Assembly (NCBI GenBank): GCA_964429385.1
Contig: CAYSBR010000009.1
Span: 30,327 to 94,326, forward strand
DNA from: UBA2377 sp964429385
Lineage (GTDB): Bacteria; Verrucomicrobiota; Verrucomicrobiia; Opitutales; Opitutaceae
Direction: 5' to 3'
Length of the DNA stretch: 64,000 nt
The position numbers were made by a program, and so were the translations under genes. Positions 1 through 8,811 of the stretch are shown one piece after another (the stretch's first letter is position 1; each line of letters opens with the position of its first letter). The notes beneath the pieces are model-generated. The model had not been told where the DNA came from and made no database searches. It worked only from the letters and a program-made list of their open reading frames with translations.

Positions 1-7
1 AAAAACC

Positions 8-730
8 GTGTCCGAAATGGCCGTGCACCAGCAAAGCGAAATCGCCCCGCTGCGTGAACAAAATGATGCCCTCCGCGCGGCCTCCGAGGACAACCGTCGC
101 CAGATCGAGGCCATGGACCGCCTGCTCAAGGACGCCATCACCCGCCGCACCGCCGATGTGTTCATGACCGACGAGGAGATCTCCAAGCTCAACGAGGAGA
201 AGGTTAACCAGCTCGCCGATGCCATCGCCCGCCGCGTACAGCCCTATAATCCCCTGCCCTCCACACCGGAGGAGGCCGAGGCTATGCAGAACGAACAGGT
301 GGACAAGGTCTCCCTCCGCATGGCCGAGCGCATCCAACCCATCCTGGCCGAGATGTCGCGCGATCAGAACCTCACGCGCGAGTCCATCGCCGGCTACAGC
401 CAGAAAATCTCCGACCAGCTCGGCCTCGTCCTCACCTCCGAACTCGCGAAAAACCAGCAGCTGAACAACAACCTCCAGTCCACGCAGGCCGTGGCGCAGG
501 ATGCCCTCAAGCTCTCACACGAGATCACCGCGCTCTATCTGAGCTCCCTCCGCGACCAGGGTCTGCTGACCCGTCTCCTCACCCTGCCCGCCAATATCGT
601 GAAGGATGTCGCCACATTCAGCATCGTGGAAAAGCGCGACCGCGACAAAATCGCCGAGGAGCTCGTGGAGCGCATGGGCGAAATCGACCGCCGGCTGGCC
701 GAGCTCCAAGCCCAGCAACCGCAGCGTTGA
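8..730 (+). CDS. Coiled-coil protein of unknown function, probably 5'-truncated by the window edge
   Basis: No function is recognised. The reading frame is open to the left edge, so the true start may lie outside the window; the first usable start here is GTG at 8, with ATG at 17 as an alternative. The 240 visible residues are rich in Glu, Gln, Lys and Arg and form long predicted helices. Heptad-like stretches appear near residues 1-45, 95-180 and 205-240 (end EIDRRLAELQAQ). A short hydrophobic stretch around LLTRLLTLPANIVKDV (about residues 185-200) is too short and too charged nearby to be a confident membrane segment. It is followed by about 190 bp without a gene and then a convergent acid phosphatase. 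It may be a scaffold or a membrane-associated coiled-coil protein. Confidence 0.7.
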   Translation: MSEMAVHQQSEIAPLREQNDALRAASEDNRRQIEAMDRLLKDAITRRTADVFMTDEEISKLNEEKVNQLADAIARRVQPYNPLPSTPEEAEAMQNEQVDKVSLRMAERIQPILAEMSRDQNLTRESIAGYSQKISDQLGLVLTSELAKNQQLNNNLQSTQAVAQDALKLSHEITALYLSSLRDQGLLTRLLTLPANIVKDVATFSIVEKRDRDKIAEELVERMGEIDRRLAELQAQQPQR

Positions 731-923
731 CCCACGTTCGTCACGGCAGGTTCGGCTGTGACCTGCTTTCGGGAAGTTGAGCCAAGATGAACCCGCAGGT
801 CGCACTGTGCGCCGGATGGCCGGCCCCAGCCGGCCCCAAGGGGGGGGCACCGCCTGCCATGGCCCGTTGACGAGATAAGTTACGCGTGCGACGCGAAGCC
901 CGGGCTCATTCATGCCCCGCGGA

Positions 924-1595
924 TCAACGGAGCGAATAAAAAGGATTCGGCAGCTTGAACACCTTCTCAGCGTGGCCGCCGTTCAGATCGCTCCATTGGT
1001 CCCCAAGGTTGGCAATGATCACATAACCTTCCTCGATCAGTTTTCGGCGGATACCGGTCTTGAAATTCTGGGCGGTGCCCTGGAACTCATCCGGCGTGAA
1101 ATGGATTTGCGCCCAGGTCTCATACCCCACCTCGCGCAGATTGCGCTCGGTTCCGGCCCGGTCCCGCTCACGCCGACCGGTGACAAAGATCACAGCCACC
1201 TTCAGCCGCACCGCCGTGTCATAGACCGTCTGTACCGGAATGATGGCGCGGCCCTGCCCGGCATCGACCCATTCCTGCCAGAGGCGTGGCACGTAGCCGA
1301 AATCCATCGCCTGCATGTGTGTCAGGTTGGTGATTGCCGTCTCATCAATGTCAAAGATCACAGCCATCTTTTCCCCGCGCTTCCCCCCGCGCTCCGCCCG
1401 CCGGATGATATGTTTGTTGGCCTTCAACGCGACCTCGACGACCGCCTTGCCATACTCGCCTGACTCCACGTAGGCGGTCACGCGCCGCTTGGCCGCGGAG
1501 AGATTGAGCGGCTCATTCGCCGTCAGCGGACTACTCCAGGCGAGCATCAAAACCACTCCGACCAGCAGGAGCTTCGGGAAACACTTGCGACTCAT
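924..1595 (-). CDS. Secreted HAD-superfamily acid phosphatase (class B / plant acid phosphatase type)
   Basis: The protein has 223 residues. It starts with a signal peptide (MSRKCFPKLLLVGVVLMLAWSS, probable cleavage before NEPLN), so it should act in the periplasm or as a lipid-free secreted enzyme. The HAD nucleophile motif is clear in VIFDIDETAITN (about residues 79-90), with the two Asp residues that attack and protonate the phosphoester. Motif II is VIFVTGRRERD (about 134-144), and the late acidic motif is NLGDQWSDLNGG (about 195-206). The length and the DIDET signature fit the HAD subfamily IIIB acid phosphatases. The substrate cannot be read from sequence; these enzymes are broad phosphomonoesterases. 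It is a single gene, convergent with the coiled-coil gene to its left. Confidence 0.88.
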   Translation of the reverse strand: MSRKCFPKLLLVGVVLMLAWSSPLTANEPLNLSAAKRRVTAYVESGEYGKAVVEVALKANKHIIRRAERGGKRGEKMAVIFDIDETAITNLTHMQAMDFGYVPRLWQEWVDAGQGRAIIPVQTVYDTAVRLKVAVIFVTGRRERDRAGTERNLREVGYETWAQIHFTPDEFQGTAQNFKTGIRRKLIEEGYVIIANLGDQWSDLNGGHAEKVFKLPNPFYSLR

Positions 1596-1744
1596 GACCG
1601 GGCATAAAATATAGCCTCCCGGGTAAATTCAACCCCACTTGCTTCCCCCACCCAATCTGCCGGCATTACGCTTAAAATAGGTAAATCCCCCCAGTTGTCA
1701 CTTTTCCGCTTTTCTGCATTTTCATCCCCCCGCCGACCTCTGCC

Positions 1745-2170
1745 ATGACGCCTGCCTCCTCCGCCCCAACCCATCCCGCCACCGCCACCCCGAGCCACTG
1801 GGTGCTCGTCGTGGACGATGAAGACCCCATCCGTCAGCTCATCACCGAAGCACTCAAAGGCGAAGGCGTGGAAGTCCGGCATGCCACCGGAGGAGAAGAA
1901 GGACTCAGGCAGATCGCCGCCGCGCCCACCGAACCCCTCCTCGTACTCGCCGATGTGGTGATGCCCGGCATGGACGGGCTGACCTTCGCCCGTGAACTCG
2001 AACGCCGGCTCAAGCACAGCCGGGTCGCCCTGATGAGCGGCAAACTGGCCGATGTCTCCTGGTGGCCGACCGACCTGCGCGAGGTCTCCTTCCTGCCCAA
2101 GCCGATCGAACTGGCGGCGCTCTTCCGCCTCGTAAACGAAGCACGTCTGTATTTCCCGGGGCCCAAGTGA
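1745..2170 (+). CDS. Stand-alone response regulator receiver protein
   Basis: The protein has 141 residues and consists of one CheY-like receiver domain with a short Ala/Pro/Ser-rich N-terminal tail. The acidic pocket is in VLVVDDEDPIRQL (about residues 21-33), the phospho-acceptor Asp is in VLADVVMPGMDG (about 66-77), and the conserved Lys is in FLPKPIEL (about 118-125). There is no output domain. The stop codon is followed after one base by the start of the cyclic-nucleotide-domain membrane protein, so the two are almost certainly co-transcribed and may work together. The start is ATG at 1745. No dedicated histidine kinase is adjacent. Confidence 0.9.
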   Translation: MTPASSAPTHPATATPSHWVLVVDDEDPIRQLITEALKGEGVEVRHATGGEEGLRQIAAAPTEPLLVLADVVMPGMDGLTFARELERRLKHSRVALMSGKLADVSWWPTDLREVSFLPKPIELAALFRLVNEARLYFPGPK

Positions 2171-2171
2171 C

Positions 2172-4100
2172 ATGGAAATCAATCTCCTGCTCACCGCCAA
2201 GAAACTGCAGCTCGCGCCGCACCTCACCCTCAGCGAGGAGGCCGGCGGCGTCCGCACCGTCAAGAACACCCAGGAGCGCACCTACCTGACGGTGAGCACA
2301 CGACAATGGCGTGTGCTGCAGCTTTTTCAGGAACCACGGACCGTGCCCAACCTGTTCGAGACCCTGCTCGACCAACGGATCTGCCCGGCCCTCGGCGAAC
2401 TTTACGAACTCGTGCTGAAGGCGGTCCGCGCCCGCATCCTGGTGGAGCCCGGCCACACCGCTACGGCCGTGCCCGCGGCCAACTGGATGCTGTCGCTGCG
2501 CCCGGGCAGGCTGCGGCATGTCCTCGGCGTGCTCATGGCCCTCGGTCTCGCGCTGACCCTCGCCCTGCACCCGGAACTCCCGCCCACATGGACGGATGCG
2601 GCCATCAGCCTGGGCATACTGGCCGCCGCGGTCTTCGCCGGCCGCGCGCTCTCCGCTTCGCTCGTGCGCGGCGCCGGCGGCGAAGTTTACCTGCGGCACG
2701 GCTGGTGGCCCGGCACGGCCGACCTGCCGATGCTCACCCCGCGCAACCAGCGTGTCGTCCTCGGCGCCCCCATCGCTCTGCTCTCCGCCGCCACGGGACT
2801 CCTCTCCTGGCACCGGCCGGAGTGGAGCCTCCTCCCGCTCGTCGGCCTCCTCATCGAGCTCCGCCCGATCTTCCGCGGGCGGATCAGCCGCATGATCTGG
2901 TGCGGCGCGGAGCCCCGGCTCAACGATGCGGCGCACGACTTCATCTTCCCCCTCAACCGCACCCCGCGGCAACGCTGGCGCCTCCTGAAATTCGGCCTCC
3001 GCCACCCCGCCACCTGGAAGGAAATCGTTTACGGCTTCGTGTGGACCCTCGCCCTCGGCTATTTTGTCGGCGTGCTGACCGAGGTCCCGCCCTGGACGCT
3101 CGCCTTCTGGCAGACCCGCGGCCCGTGGCTTTTTCTCTCTGTGATCGGCGCGCTGTGCCTGCTCGGCGTAATCTACCTCAGCTCGGAAACCTACCTCTAC
3201 GCCCGCGAGCGCGCCATCGCGCGGCACAACACCTTCCGCGAATGGCGCCAACGGTGGTTGCGACGGGATTCGCTCGACCTCGATGCGGATGACAAACTGC
3301 GCGCACTTCTGCGCTCCCCGCTGCTGCGGCAGTTCCCGCCACCGGAGCAAGCCACGCTCGCCTCGCTGTTCACACCCCGGCGCGTCCGGCCCTGGCGAGT
3401 TTTGCACGACTTCGGCGAGCCCCCCACTCACGTCTCGCTCATCCTCTCGGGCAAAGTCGGCGTTTACCGCCAGCTCCCCTCCGGGCGGCGCACGCTGGTG
3501 CAAACCCTGTGCGAAGACGATCTCGTCGGACTGCACGCCGCCGCCGATCCCAAGCTTCCCTGCTTCCTTTACCGGACGCTGACGCCCGTCATCCTGTTGC
3601 AGCTCGACTGGGAACAGGCCGATGCACTGATCGTAAAACGCATGGGGCCGGGCAAGCTCTCCACCCTCATTCACAAGCTTCCGTTCCTCAGCCGCATCAG
3701 CCTCTGCCAGAACTGGCATATACAGGCCATCCAGCGCTTCGCCGAACTCTCCACCATCAGCAACTACCGGCACGACGACACCATCCTCCAGGAAGGCGCC
3801 TTCAATGAGCATTTCTTCATCATGTTCGAAGGCAGTGCCCGCATCCACCGGCAGGGCAAACTCATCGGCAAAGTCTCCGGCGGCGAGTTCTTCGGGGAGA
3901 TCGGCCTGTTGCAAAACAGCAATGCCACCGCCCAGGTCGTCGCCGATGAAGGCACGCGCGTCCTGAGCATCCAGCGGCGCGACTTCCTCCGCTTCGTCGC
4001 CCACAACTATTCCGTGGCCCTCGAACTCGAACGCGTGAGTTCCGAGCGCCTCGGCCGGCCGATCCTGCCCCTGGTCGAAGGCGATTTCCGCAGCCGCTGA
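2172..4100 (+). CDS. Membrane protein with two C-terminal cyclic-nucleotide-binding-fold domains
   Basis: The protein has 642 residues. The N-terminal ~85 residues look like a small PqqD/winged-helix-type module (TYLTVSTRQWRVLQLFQ). Residues ~110-350 hold about seven hydrophobic segments. This order resembles the peptide zinc-metalloprotease proteins (M50-like) that carry cyclic-nucleotide domains, but I find no HExxH zinc motif, so a protease function is not supported. Two cNMP-fold domains follow at about 383-490 and 502-625. In the second, the phosphate-binding cassette is GEFFGEIGLLQNSNATAQ; the usual Arg before the small residues is Asn, so cyclic-nucleotide binding is doubtful. The gene is one base downstream of a receiver protein and probably forms a signalling unit with it. 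The following gene encodes another membrane protein on the same strand. Confidence 0.8.
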   Translation: MEINLLLTAKKLQLAPHLTLSEEAGGVRTVKNTQERTYLTVSTRQWRVLQLFQEPRTVPNLFETLLDQRICPALGELYELVLKAVRARILVEPGHTATAVPAANWMLSLRPGRLRHVLGVLMALGLALTLALHPELPPTWTDAAISLGILAAAVFAGRALSASLVRGAGGEVYLRHGWWPGTADLPMLTPRNQRVVLGAPIALLSAATGLLSWHRPEWSLLPLVGLLIELRPIFRGRISRMIWCGAEPRLNDAAHDFIFPLNRTPRQRWRLLKFGLRHPATWKEIVYGFVWTLALGYFVGVLTEVPPWTLAFWQTRGPWLFLSVIGALCLLGVIYLSSETYLYARERAIARHNTFREWRQRWLRRDSLDLDADDKLRALLRSPLLRQFPPPEQATLASLFTPRRVRPWRVLHDFGEPPTHVSLILSGKVGVYRQLPSGRRTLVQTLCEDDLVGLHAAADPKLPCFLYRTLTPVILLQLDWEQADALIVKRMGPGKLSTLIHKLPFLSRISLCQNWHIQAIQRFAELSTISNYRHDDTILQEGAFNEHFFIMFEGSARIHRQGKLIGKVSGGEFFGEIGLLQNSNATAQVVADEGTRVLSIQRRDFLRFVAHNYSVALELERVSSERLGRPILPLVEGDFRSR

Positions 4101-4168
4101 GCCGTTTCCCGCGCTTGCCTGCCGCCAGACTCCCCGCTCACCCTGAGCGGGTGACACTGGAGCAAACC

Positions 4169-5323
4169 ATGGCGGGGTTGGAAGCACGGTTGACGCCGCG
4201 CGGGGCCGGCCGCTGGAGCCGTGCGGCCTTCTTCGGCGTGTGGCTGCTCTTCTGGATCGTCGGCGAAGCCTTTGCACTTTGGATTCTCATCGCCGGCGGC
4301 TGGGCTCTCTTCACCGGCCAGCCGTCCGGCCCCGGTCGCGCCCCGCTCGAACTCGCCCCCGCCCTTTTCACCGGAATATTCCTGCTCGCCTGGGTGAGCT
4401 TCTGGACCTTCGGCGGTCTCATCGCCTGGCACGAATTCTTTCGGCTACTCTGGAGCTCCGACCGGTTGCTCGCCCGGAACGATGGCCTCGAAATCACCCA
4501 TCGTATCGGTCCGTTCAGGCGTCGCCGGCTGGTGCCGCGCGATCACCTGCGCCGCCTTTTCCGCATCGAAACACTCCACACCGTTCAGCTCGAAACCGCC
4601 GGCGGGGTGATGGAGCTCACGCGCAATGGCACTGCAACAGAACAGAACCGGCTCGTCGCCGCCCTCACGGCAGCGCTGCGCCTGCCTTCGCCGGATCAAC
4701 TCCCGCCTCTGCTCCCCTCCACTTGGCGCGAGCTGCGCAGCCACGAAGGCGACGCGATCCTGGTGCGCAATCCCGCCACCCGGCGAACCCAAGCCCGCGT
4801 GATGTGGCTCATCGCGTTGCCGCTGACCTGGGCGGCGCTCATGGTCCTGAACGAAGCCCTCACCAAGCCAAACCTCGTGGGGGCCACCGTGATTCTGGGC
4901 CTTGTCGCCGGCCTCGCCCTCTGGGGGGCGGCCCGGCTCACCTGGAGCCGCAAGGAATGGCGCCTCGATCCCGGCCGTCTAGTCGGGCAACGGCGCGCCG
5001 GCACTCGACGCCGGGAGCAATCCGCCGGTGACGCGCTGCGCCTGGTCGAGAGCACCGACAGTGATGGCGACCCTTGGTTCGAACTCATGGTGCTCAAGCA
5101 AGGCGATCTGCTGCACAAATTACACCAGGGATCCCACGACCCCACAGAACCCCGCCAACTTGGCCAATGGCTGGCCCTCCGCACCGGCCTCCCCTTCGAG
5201 GACCGTGCCACCCCGGAGGCGCGCGCCCAAGCCGCCGCCGATAAAGCCGAGGCCGCCGCCGCCGCCCGCGCATGGCTCCGCGACTGGGCCAGTTCTCTCC
5301 CCGGCTTCAAACGACGCCGGTAG
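4169..5323 (+). CDS. Multi-pass membrane protein of unknown function, possibly with PH-like domains
   Basis: I chose ATG at 4169 (MAGLEARLTPRG), giving 384 residues; GTG at 4151 and TTG at 4115 are in frame upstream. Two hydrophobic hairpins are visible: residues ~19-90 (AAFFGVWLLFWIVGEAFAL and a second segment ending before a cytoplasmic stretch) and ~210-260 (VMWLIALPLTWAALMVLN and VILGLVAGLALWGAARL). Each pair is followed by a soluble beta-rich stretch with the pattern LEITHRIGPFRRRRLVPRDHLRRLF. That pattern looks like bacterial PH-type membrane proteins, an impression only. The C-terminus is Ala- and charge-rich. It lies about 70 bp after the cNMP-domain gene and may be in its operon. Confidence 0.7.
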   Translation: MAGLEARLTPRGAGRWSRAAFFGVWLLFWIVGEAFALWILIAGGWALFTGQPSGPGRAPLELAPALFTGIFLLAWVSFWTFGGLIAWHEFFRLLWSSDRLLARNDGLEITHRIGPFRRRRLVPRDHLRRLFRIETLHTVQLETAGGVMELTRNGTATEQNRLVAALTAALRLPSPDQLPPLLPSTWRELRSHEGDAILVRNPATRRTQARVMWLIALPLTWAALMVLNEALTKPNLVGATVILGLVAGLALWGAARLTWSRKEWRLDPGRLVGQRRAGTRRREQSAGDALRLVESTDSDGDPWFELMVLKQGDLLHKLHQGSHDPTEPRQLGQWLALRTGLPFEDRATPEARAQAAADKAEAAAAARAWLRDWASSLPGFKRRR

Positions 5324-5849
5324 CGGGTGCTCCAGTCGGATCGCTCAACTCTTCGGCGGCAGCGGTGTAAGCTTGGTGAAGCTGGAAAGTCTGCCACGCA
5401 CCAAACTTCTGGCCGAGCTGGGCGAAAAGATAAAGCAACAGCGCCAGCACCGCCATCGCCCCGCAGATCCACAAGCCCCAGGCGCTCTGGCCCAATCGCC
5501 ATTGGCTGAAACCGAGGATGCCCGAAAAAGTGCCGAGCATGCCGGCCCCCAGATAACCGTAGAGAAAGACCGACCAGATCTCGATCTCCGGACCATAGAC
5601 ACCCGCGACGCGCGTGCCGCCCTCCGGAGCAGCTTCCATGTTGAGGAAAAGCTGCGGCGACCAATACCGGCGCTCTCCATCAGGCAAATGAATCCCAATA
5701 AACCCTGCCACCGGCCTGACCATGAGCGTCGGAGCATGGAGTGCCAAACCGCGCATGAATGCCGCGTGGACCACCTCGGGCGGGGCCGCGAAGGTCTGCT
5801 CGAAACGGGGACGGATACGGAAACTGCTGAGCGGAGCGGGGTGACTCAT
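5307..5849 (-). CDS. Small membrane protein of unknown function
   Basis: The start is ATG at 5849 (MSHPAPLSSFRI), giving 180 residues. The open frame reaches further upstream, but that part is Arg-rich and overlaps the region next to msrB, so I reject it. The first ~110 residues are soluble, with an FRIRPRFEQTF...MVRPVAGFIGIHLPDGERRYWSPQ pattern. Hydrophobic segments follow at about 95-120 and 125-150 (WICGAMAVLALLLYLFAQL). The 3' end overlaps the end of the convergent membrane-protein gene by 17 bp. It lies about 100 bp after msrB on the same strand. No family is recognised. Confidence 0.65.
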   Translation of the reverse strand: MSHPAPLSSFRIRPRFEQTFAAPPEVVHAAFMRGLALHAPTLMVRPVAGFIGIHLPDGERRYWSPQLFLNMEAAPEGGTRVAGVYGPEIEIWSVFLYGYLGAGMLGTFSGILGFSQWRLGQSAWGLWICGAMAVLALLLYLFAQLGQKFGAWQTFQLHQAYTAAAEELSDPTGAPATGVV

Positions 5850-5950
5850 ACGCAACGGACCCCATTCAGTTAAAAATAAAGGAGGTCGGCAAGCGGCACC
5901 GCGACTCATTTTGAGCCGGCTGGGCCGCACAACCTTCCGCCGCCGCCCGC

Positions 5951-6547
5951 TCACCCTTTGTTTTGTTCGACCCAGGCGGCGTAGGCGCCGCGGGACAGAA
6001 ACTTCAGCGAGGCTGAATTGATGCAGTAACGCAGCCGCGTGGGACGCGGGCCATCGGGGAATACGTGACCGAGGTGGCTGCCACACACCGCGCAATGGGC
6101 TTCCGTGCGAACCATGCCATGCGAACGGTCGGTCAACTCGCCGATGAATGCCTTCTCCAGCGGCTGGTAAAAGCTCGGCCAGCCGGTGCCGCTGTCGAAC
6201 TTCGTCCCGCTGTCAAAAAGCGGCGTATCGCACCCGACGCAGCCATACACACCGTCCTCCTTGTTGTCCCAATATTCATTGCGAAAAGGCGGCTCCGTGC
6301 CCTGCGTGCGCGCGACGTGATACTGCAGCGGCGTCAGCCGTTGCCGCCATTCCTCCTCGGTGCGTCGCACCTTCGCCTTGCTCATGTCGATGACGACATT
6401 CGAGGGCAGGCCGCAGGCGGAGATTTCGCCTGGAGCGCATTCAAGGGCATCCTTGGCCGTGGTTTTCTTTGCAGCGTTCATTGCGGTGACAGACAGCAAG
6501 CCCGCCGCAAGGAGCACAACCGGCAAAACCAAAGGGCGGGACTTCAT
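5951..6547 (-). CDS. msrB: Peptide-methionine (R)-S-oxide reductase, exported
   Basis: MsrB reduces the R form of methionine sulfoxide in oxidised proteins. The protein has 198 residues. It starts with a signal peptide (LVLPVVLLAAGLLSVTA), so this copy should act outside the cytoplasm, and a linker of about 30 residues follows. The MsrB domain runs from about residue 62. The structural zinc cysteines are two CxxC pairs, CVGCDTPLF and CAVCGSHLGHVF. The substrate-binding GTGWPSFY is present, and the catalytic Cys is in RLRYCINSASLKF near the C-terminus. No msrA domain is fused or adjacent. The start is ATG at 6547. Confidence 0.95.
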   Translation of the reverse strand: MKSRPLVLPVVLLAAGLLSVTAMNAAKKTTAKDALECAPGEISACGLPSNVVIDMSKAKVRRTEEEWRQRLTPLQYHVARTQGTEPPFRNEYWDNKEDGVYGCVGCDTPLFDSGTKFDSGTGWPSFYQPLEKAFIGELTDRSHGMVRTEAHCAVCGSHLGHVFPDGPRPTRLRYCINSASLKFLSRGAYAAWVEQNKG

Positions 6548-6621
6548 GCCGAAAGACTGTAGCCGCTCCCGCCGATTATGCCATCTTCAACCGCAAAATC
6601 CTGTCGCCTCGCCCAGTGGCC

Positions 6622-7908
6622 TCATTCGCGGCGCACACGCACCTGGCCATCCGCAAACTCGTTCACCAGCAACTGCCCGGGTTTCACCGACTTTGCCCGC
6701 TCCACCGGCCGGCCGGATTCATCCCGCACGATGGCAAAACCTCGGTTGAGCACCGAAGCGGGGCTGGCCGCCTGCAGGCGTTTCCACAATGCCAGCAGCC
6801 GCTGCGACTCCAGCTGGATCCGCGTCTCCGGCGCGTGGCGCTGCCAGTCGTTCCTGTGTTCGGTCAATTGCTGCCGCTTCACCTGCACCGCCATCCGCAA
6901 CGAGCCACCCAACCGGTTGGCGAGGTCATCAAGCCGCAGCCAACCCTGCTCGACTTGGCGGGCCGGCGTCAGCAGCCGCAACCGGCTGCGGGCATGGTCC
7001 AGCCGCTCCCCCGCCCGCGCCACCGCGCCGGTCAGCTGTTGGTGCAGGAGCACCCCCGCCGATTCCAGCCGCTCGCACGCGGCCACGAAATGGCTGGAGA
7101 TCAGCTCCGCCGCCGCGCTGGGTGTCTCCGCCCGCACATCGGCGGCGAAATCACACAACGTAAAATCGATCTCGTGACCCACCGCCGAGATGACCGGCAT
7201 CGGGCTGGCCGCCACCGCGCGCACCAGCACCTCTTCGTTAAAGGCCCACAGATCCTCCAGGCTGCCGCCGCCGCGCCCGATCACGAGCAGATCAAAGATT
7301 CCCAGCTCCTTCGCCAGCGCGAGCATCGCCGCCATCTCCACCGCCGCGCCCTCGCCCTGCACCTTGGCCGGCAGCACCACGACACGCCCGCGCCAGCCCC
7401 GCCGCATGAGAATGCGCAGGAAGTCCTGCACCGCCGCCCCGGTGGGCGACGTGATGAAACCCACCGTCGCCGGCAGCTCGGGAATCGCCCGCTTGCGGGC
7501 CGGGTCGAACAAACCCTCATCCGCCAACCGCCGCTTCAGCGCCTCAAATTCGCGCTGCAGTTTACCCACACCGTCCTCGATCACCGCGCGCACAATGAGC
7601 TGATATTGCCCGCGGGCTTCGTAAACGCTCACTTCGCCATAAACGACCACCTGCAAGCCATCGCGCAATTTCACCGTCTGCTTCACCGCATCGCCGCGAA
7701 ACAGCACCGCGCTCAGCTGCGCCCCGGCATCCTTGAGCGAGAAATACACATGCCCGCTCGCCTGCGCCCGCAGGTTAGACACCTCACCCCGCACCCAGCC
7801 CGGACGCAGACCGCTTTCCAGGAGGGTTTTCACCCGCCGGGTAAAATCACTGACCGACTCCACCCGGTCGTCCGTCCCGGCGGACAACGCCTCTTCGCGG
7901 GTCCTCAT
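6622..7908 (-). CDS. xseA: Exodeoxyribonuclease VII large subunit
   Basis: XseA is the catalytic and DNA-binding subunit of exonuclease VII, which degrades single-stranded DNA from both ends. At 428 residues it is close to the usual length. The N-terminal OB fold is visible as GWVRGEVSNLRAQASGHVYFSLKD (about residues 36-60). The catalytic domain has GFITSPTGAAVQDFLRI (about 150-166), VIGRGGGSLEDLWAFNEE (about 214-231) and ISAVGHEIDFTLCDFAADVRA (about 240-260). A long charged helical C-terminal region follows. The small subunit gene xseB is not next to it. Its ATG overlaps the stop of the upstream TVP38-type gene by 4 bp, so the two are translationally coupled. Confidence 0.97.
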   Translation of the reverse strand: MRTREEALSAGTDDRVESVSDFTRRVKTLLESGLRPGWVRGEVSNLRAQASGHVYFSLKDAGAQLSAVLFRGDAVKQTVKLRDGLQVVVYGEVSVYEARGQYQLIVRAVIEDGVGKLQREFEALKRRLADEGLFDPARKRAIPELPATVGFITSPTGAAVQDFLRILMRRGWRGRVVVLPAKVQGEGAAVEMAAMLALAKELGIFDLLVIGRGGGSLEDLWAFNEEVLVRAVAASPMPVISAVGHEIDFTLCDFAADVRAETPSAAAELISSHFVAACERLESAGVLLHQQLTGAVARAGERLDHARSRLRLLTPARQVEQGWLRLDDLANRLGGSLRMAVQVKRQQLTEHRNDWQRHAPETRIQLESQRLLALWKRLQAASPASVLNRGFAIVRDESGRPVERAKSVKPGQLLVNEFADGQVRVRRE

Positions 7909-8588
7909 CGGGCGGCCGCTTTCCTGCGATAATGCCGACGGAGAAACTGCACGCCAACCATCACCCCCACGAGCAGGCTCACGGCCAGCAGGGCCGTCCG
8001 CCCTTCCCCCTGCATCAGGGCGTCACCGAATAGCACCAACGCGCTGGCATAGATCGCTGAGATCGCCCACGAGATGAAGAAATACGTGCCGAAGGGAATC
8101 CCCGCGAGCCCGAGCAGGTAGTTTTGCAACACATAGGGCGGCCCGGGCGTCACCCGCACCAGAATGACCAGTCCGCGCTGGTTTTCCGGCGCGACCCGGG
8201 GCAGCCGGTAGCCCAGCCAGGCGCAAAGCCGTTCCAGCCAGGGCTTGAGCGCGTAGCGGGCCAGCCAGTAGGTCAGGGCCAGATTCACCGCCAGGCACAG
8301 ACCGACCAGCAGAAGGACCAGCGGCATGCCCAGCGTCGGGGCAAAAACCGGCCCGGCCGTAAAGGTGAACACCGTCAATGGGCAACCCGCCGCCGGCAGC
8401 AGGGCCATCAACAGAAAATAGGTGGGCGCACCCAACCCGCGCACCCAGAGCACCACCTGATCCACAAACGCGCGCGGCTCGATCTGCTGTGAATCGAGCC
8501 ACCACCAGGCCAGGCCCAGCACGACCAAGCCGACCACCGCCAGCAGGCCCAGGCGAACCCAGTTGAACGCGCGTTTCTCTTCACTCAT
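7905..8588 (-). CDS. TVP38/TMEM64-family (DedA-like) inner-membrane protein
   Basis: The protein has 227 residues and five to six hydrophobic segments. The first is VRLGLLAVVGLVVLGLAWWWL. The VTT (SNARE-associated/DedA-like) core spans about residues 50-190, with PAAGCPLTVFTFTAGPVFAPTLG near 62-84 and VTPGPPYVLQNYLLGLAGIPFGTYF near 147-171. The latter matches the conserved Gly/Pro-rich re-entrant loop of the family. Members are membrane proteins linked to lipid scrambling or transport. The gene overlaps xseA by 4 bp and is upstream of it; a functional link between them is not obvious. Confidence 0.88.
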   Translation of the reverse strand: MSEEKRAFNWVRLGLLAVVGLVVLGLAWWWLDSQQIEPRAFVDQVVLWVRGLGAPTYFLLMALLPAAGCPLTVFTFTAGPVFAPTLGMPLVLLLVGLCLAVNLALTYWLARYALKPWLERLCAWLGYRLPRVAPENQRGLVILVRVTPGPPYVLQNYLLGLAGIPFGTYFFISWAISAIYASALVLFGDALMQGEGRTALLAVSLLVGVMVGVQFLRRHYRRKAAAR

Positions 8589-8811
8589 TACCGCCAGCCT
8601 GCTCCCCGCCCCGCCTCACCGTCAACTGGCAATCGGAGCCACCGGACTCCATCCGGCAACGTCCGCCGCAACAGGGCCGTGGCCGGAACAGACCTCGCGT
8701 GAACGGCCGGTGGATTTGATCTACCCCTCGCAGGCACGGCGCAGCACGATAGCGCGCCCACACTGGCAGTTTGGCGTGACTCCAGCGAAAGCGAAACCCA
8801 CGCTGCCGCCC

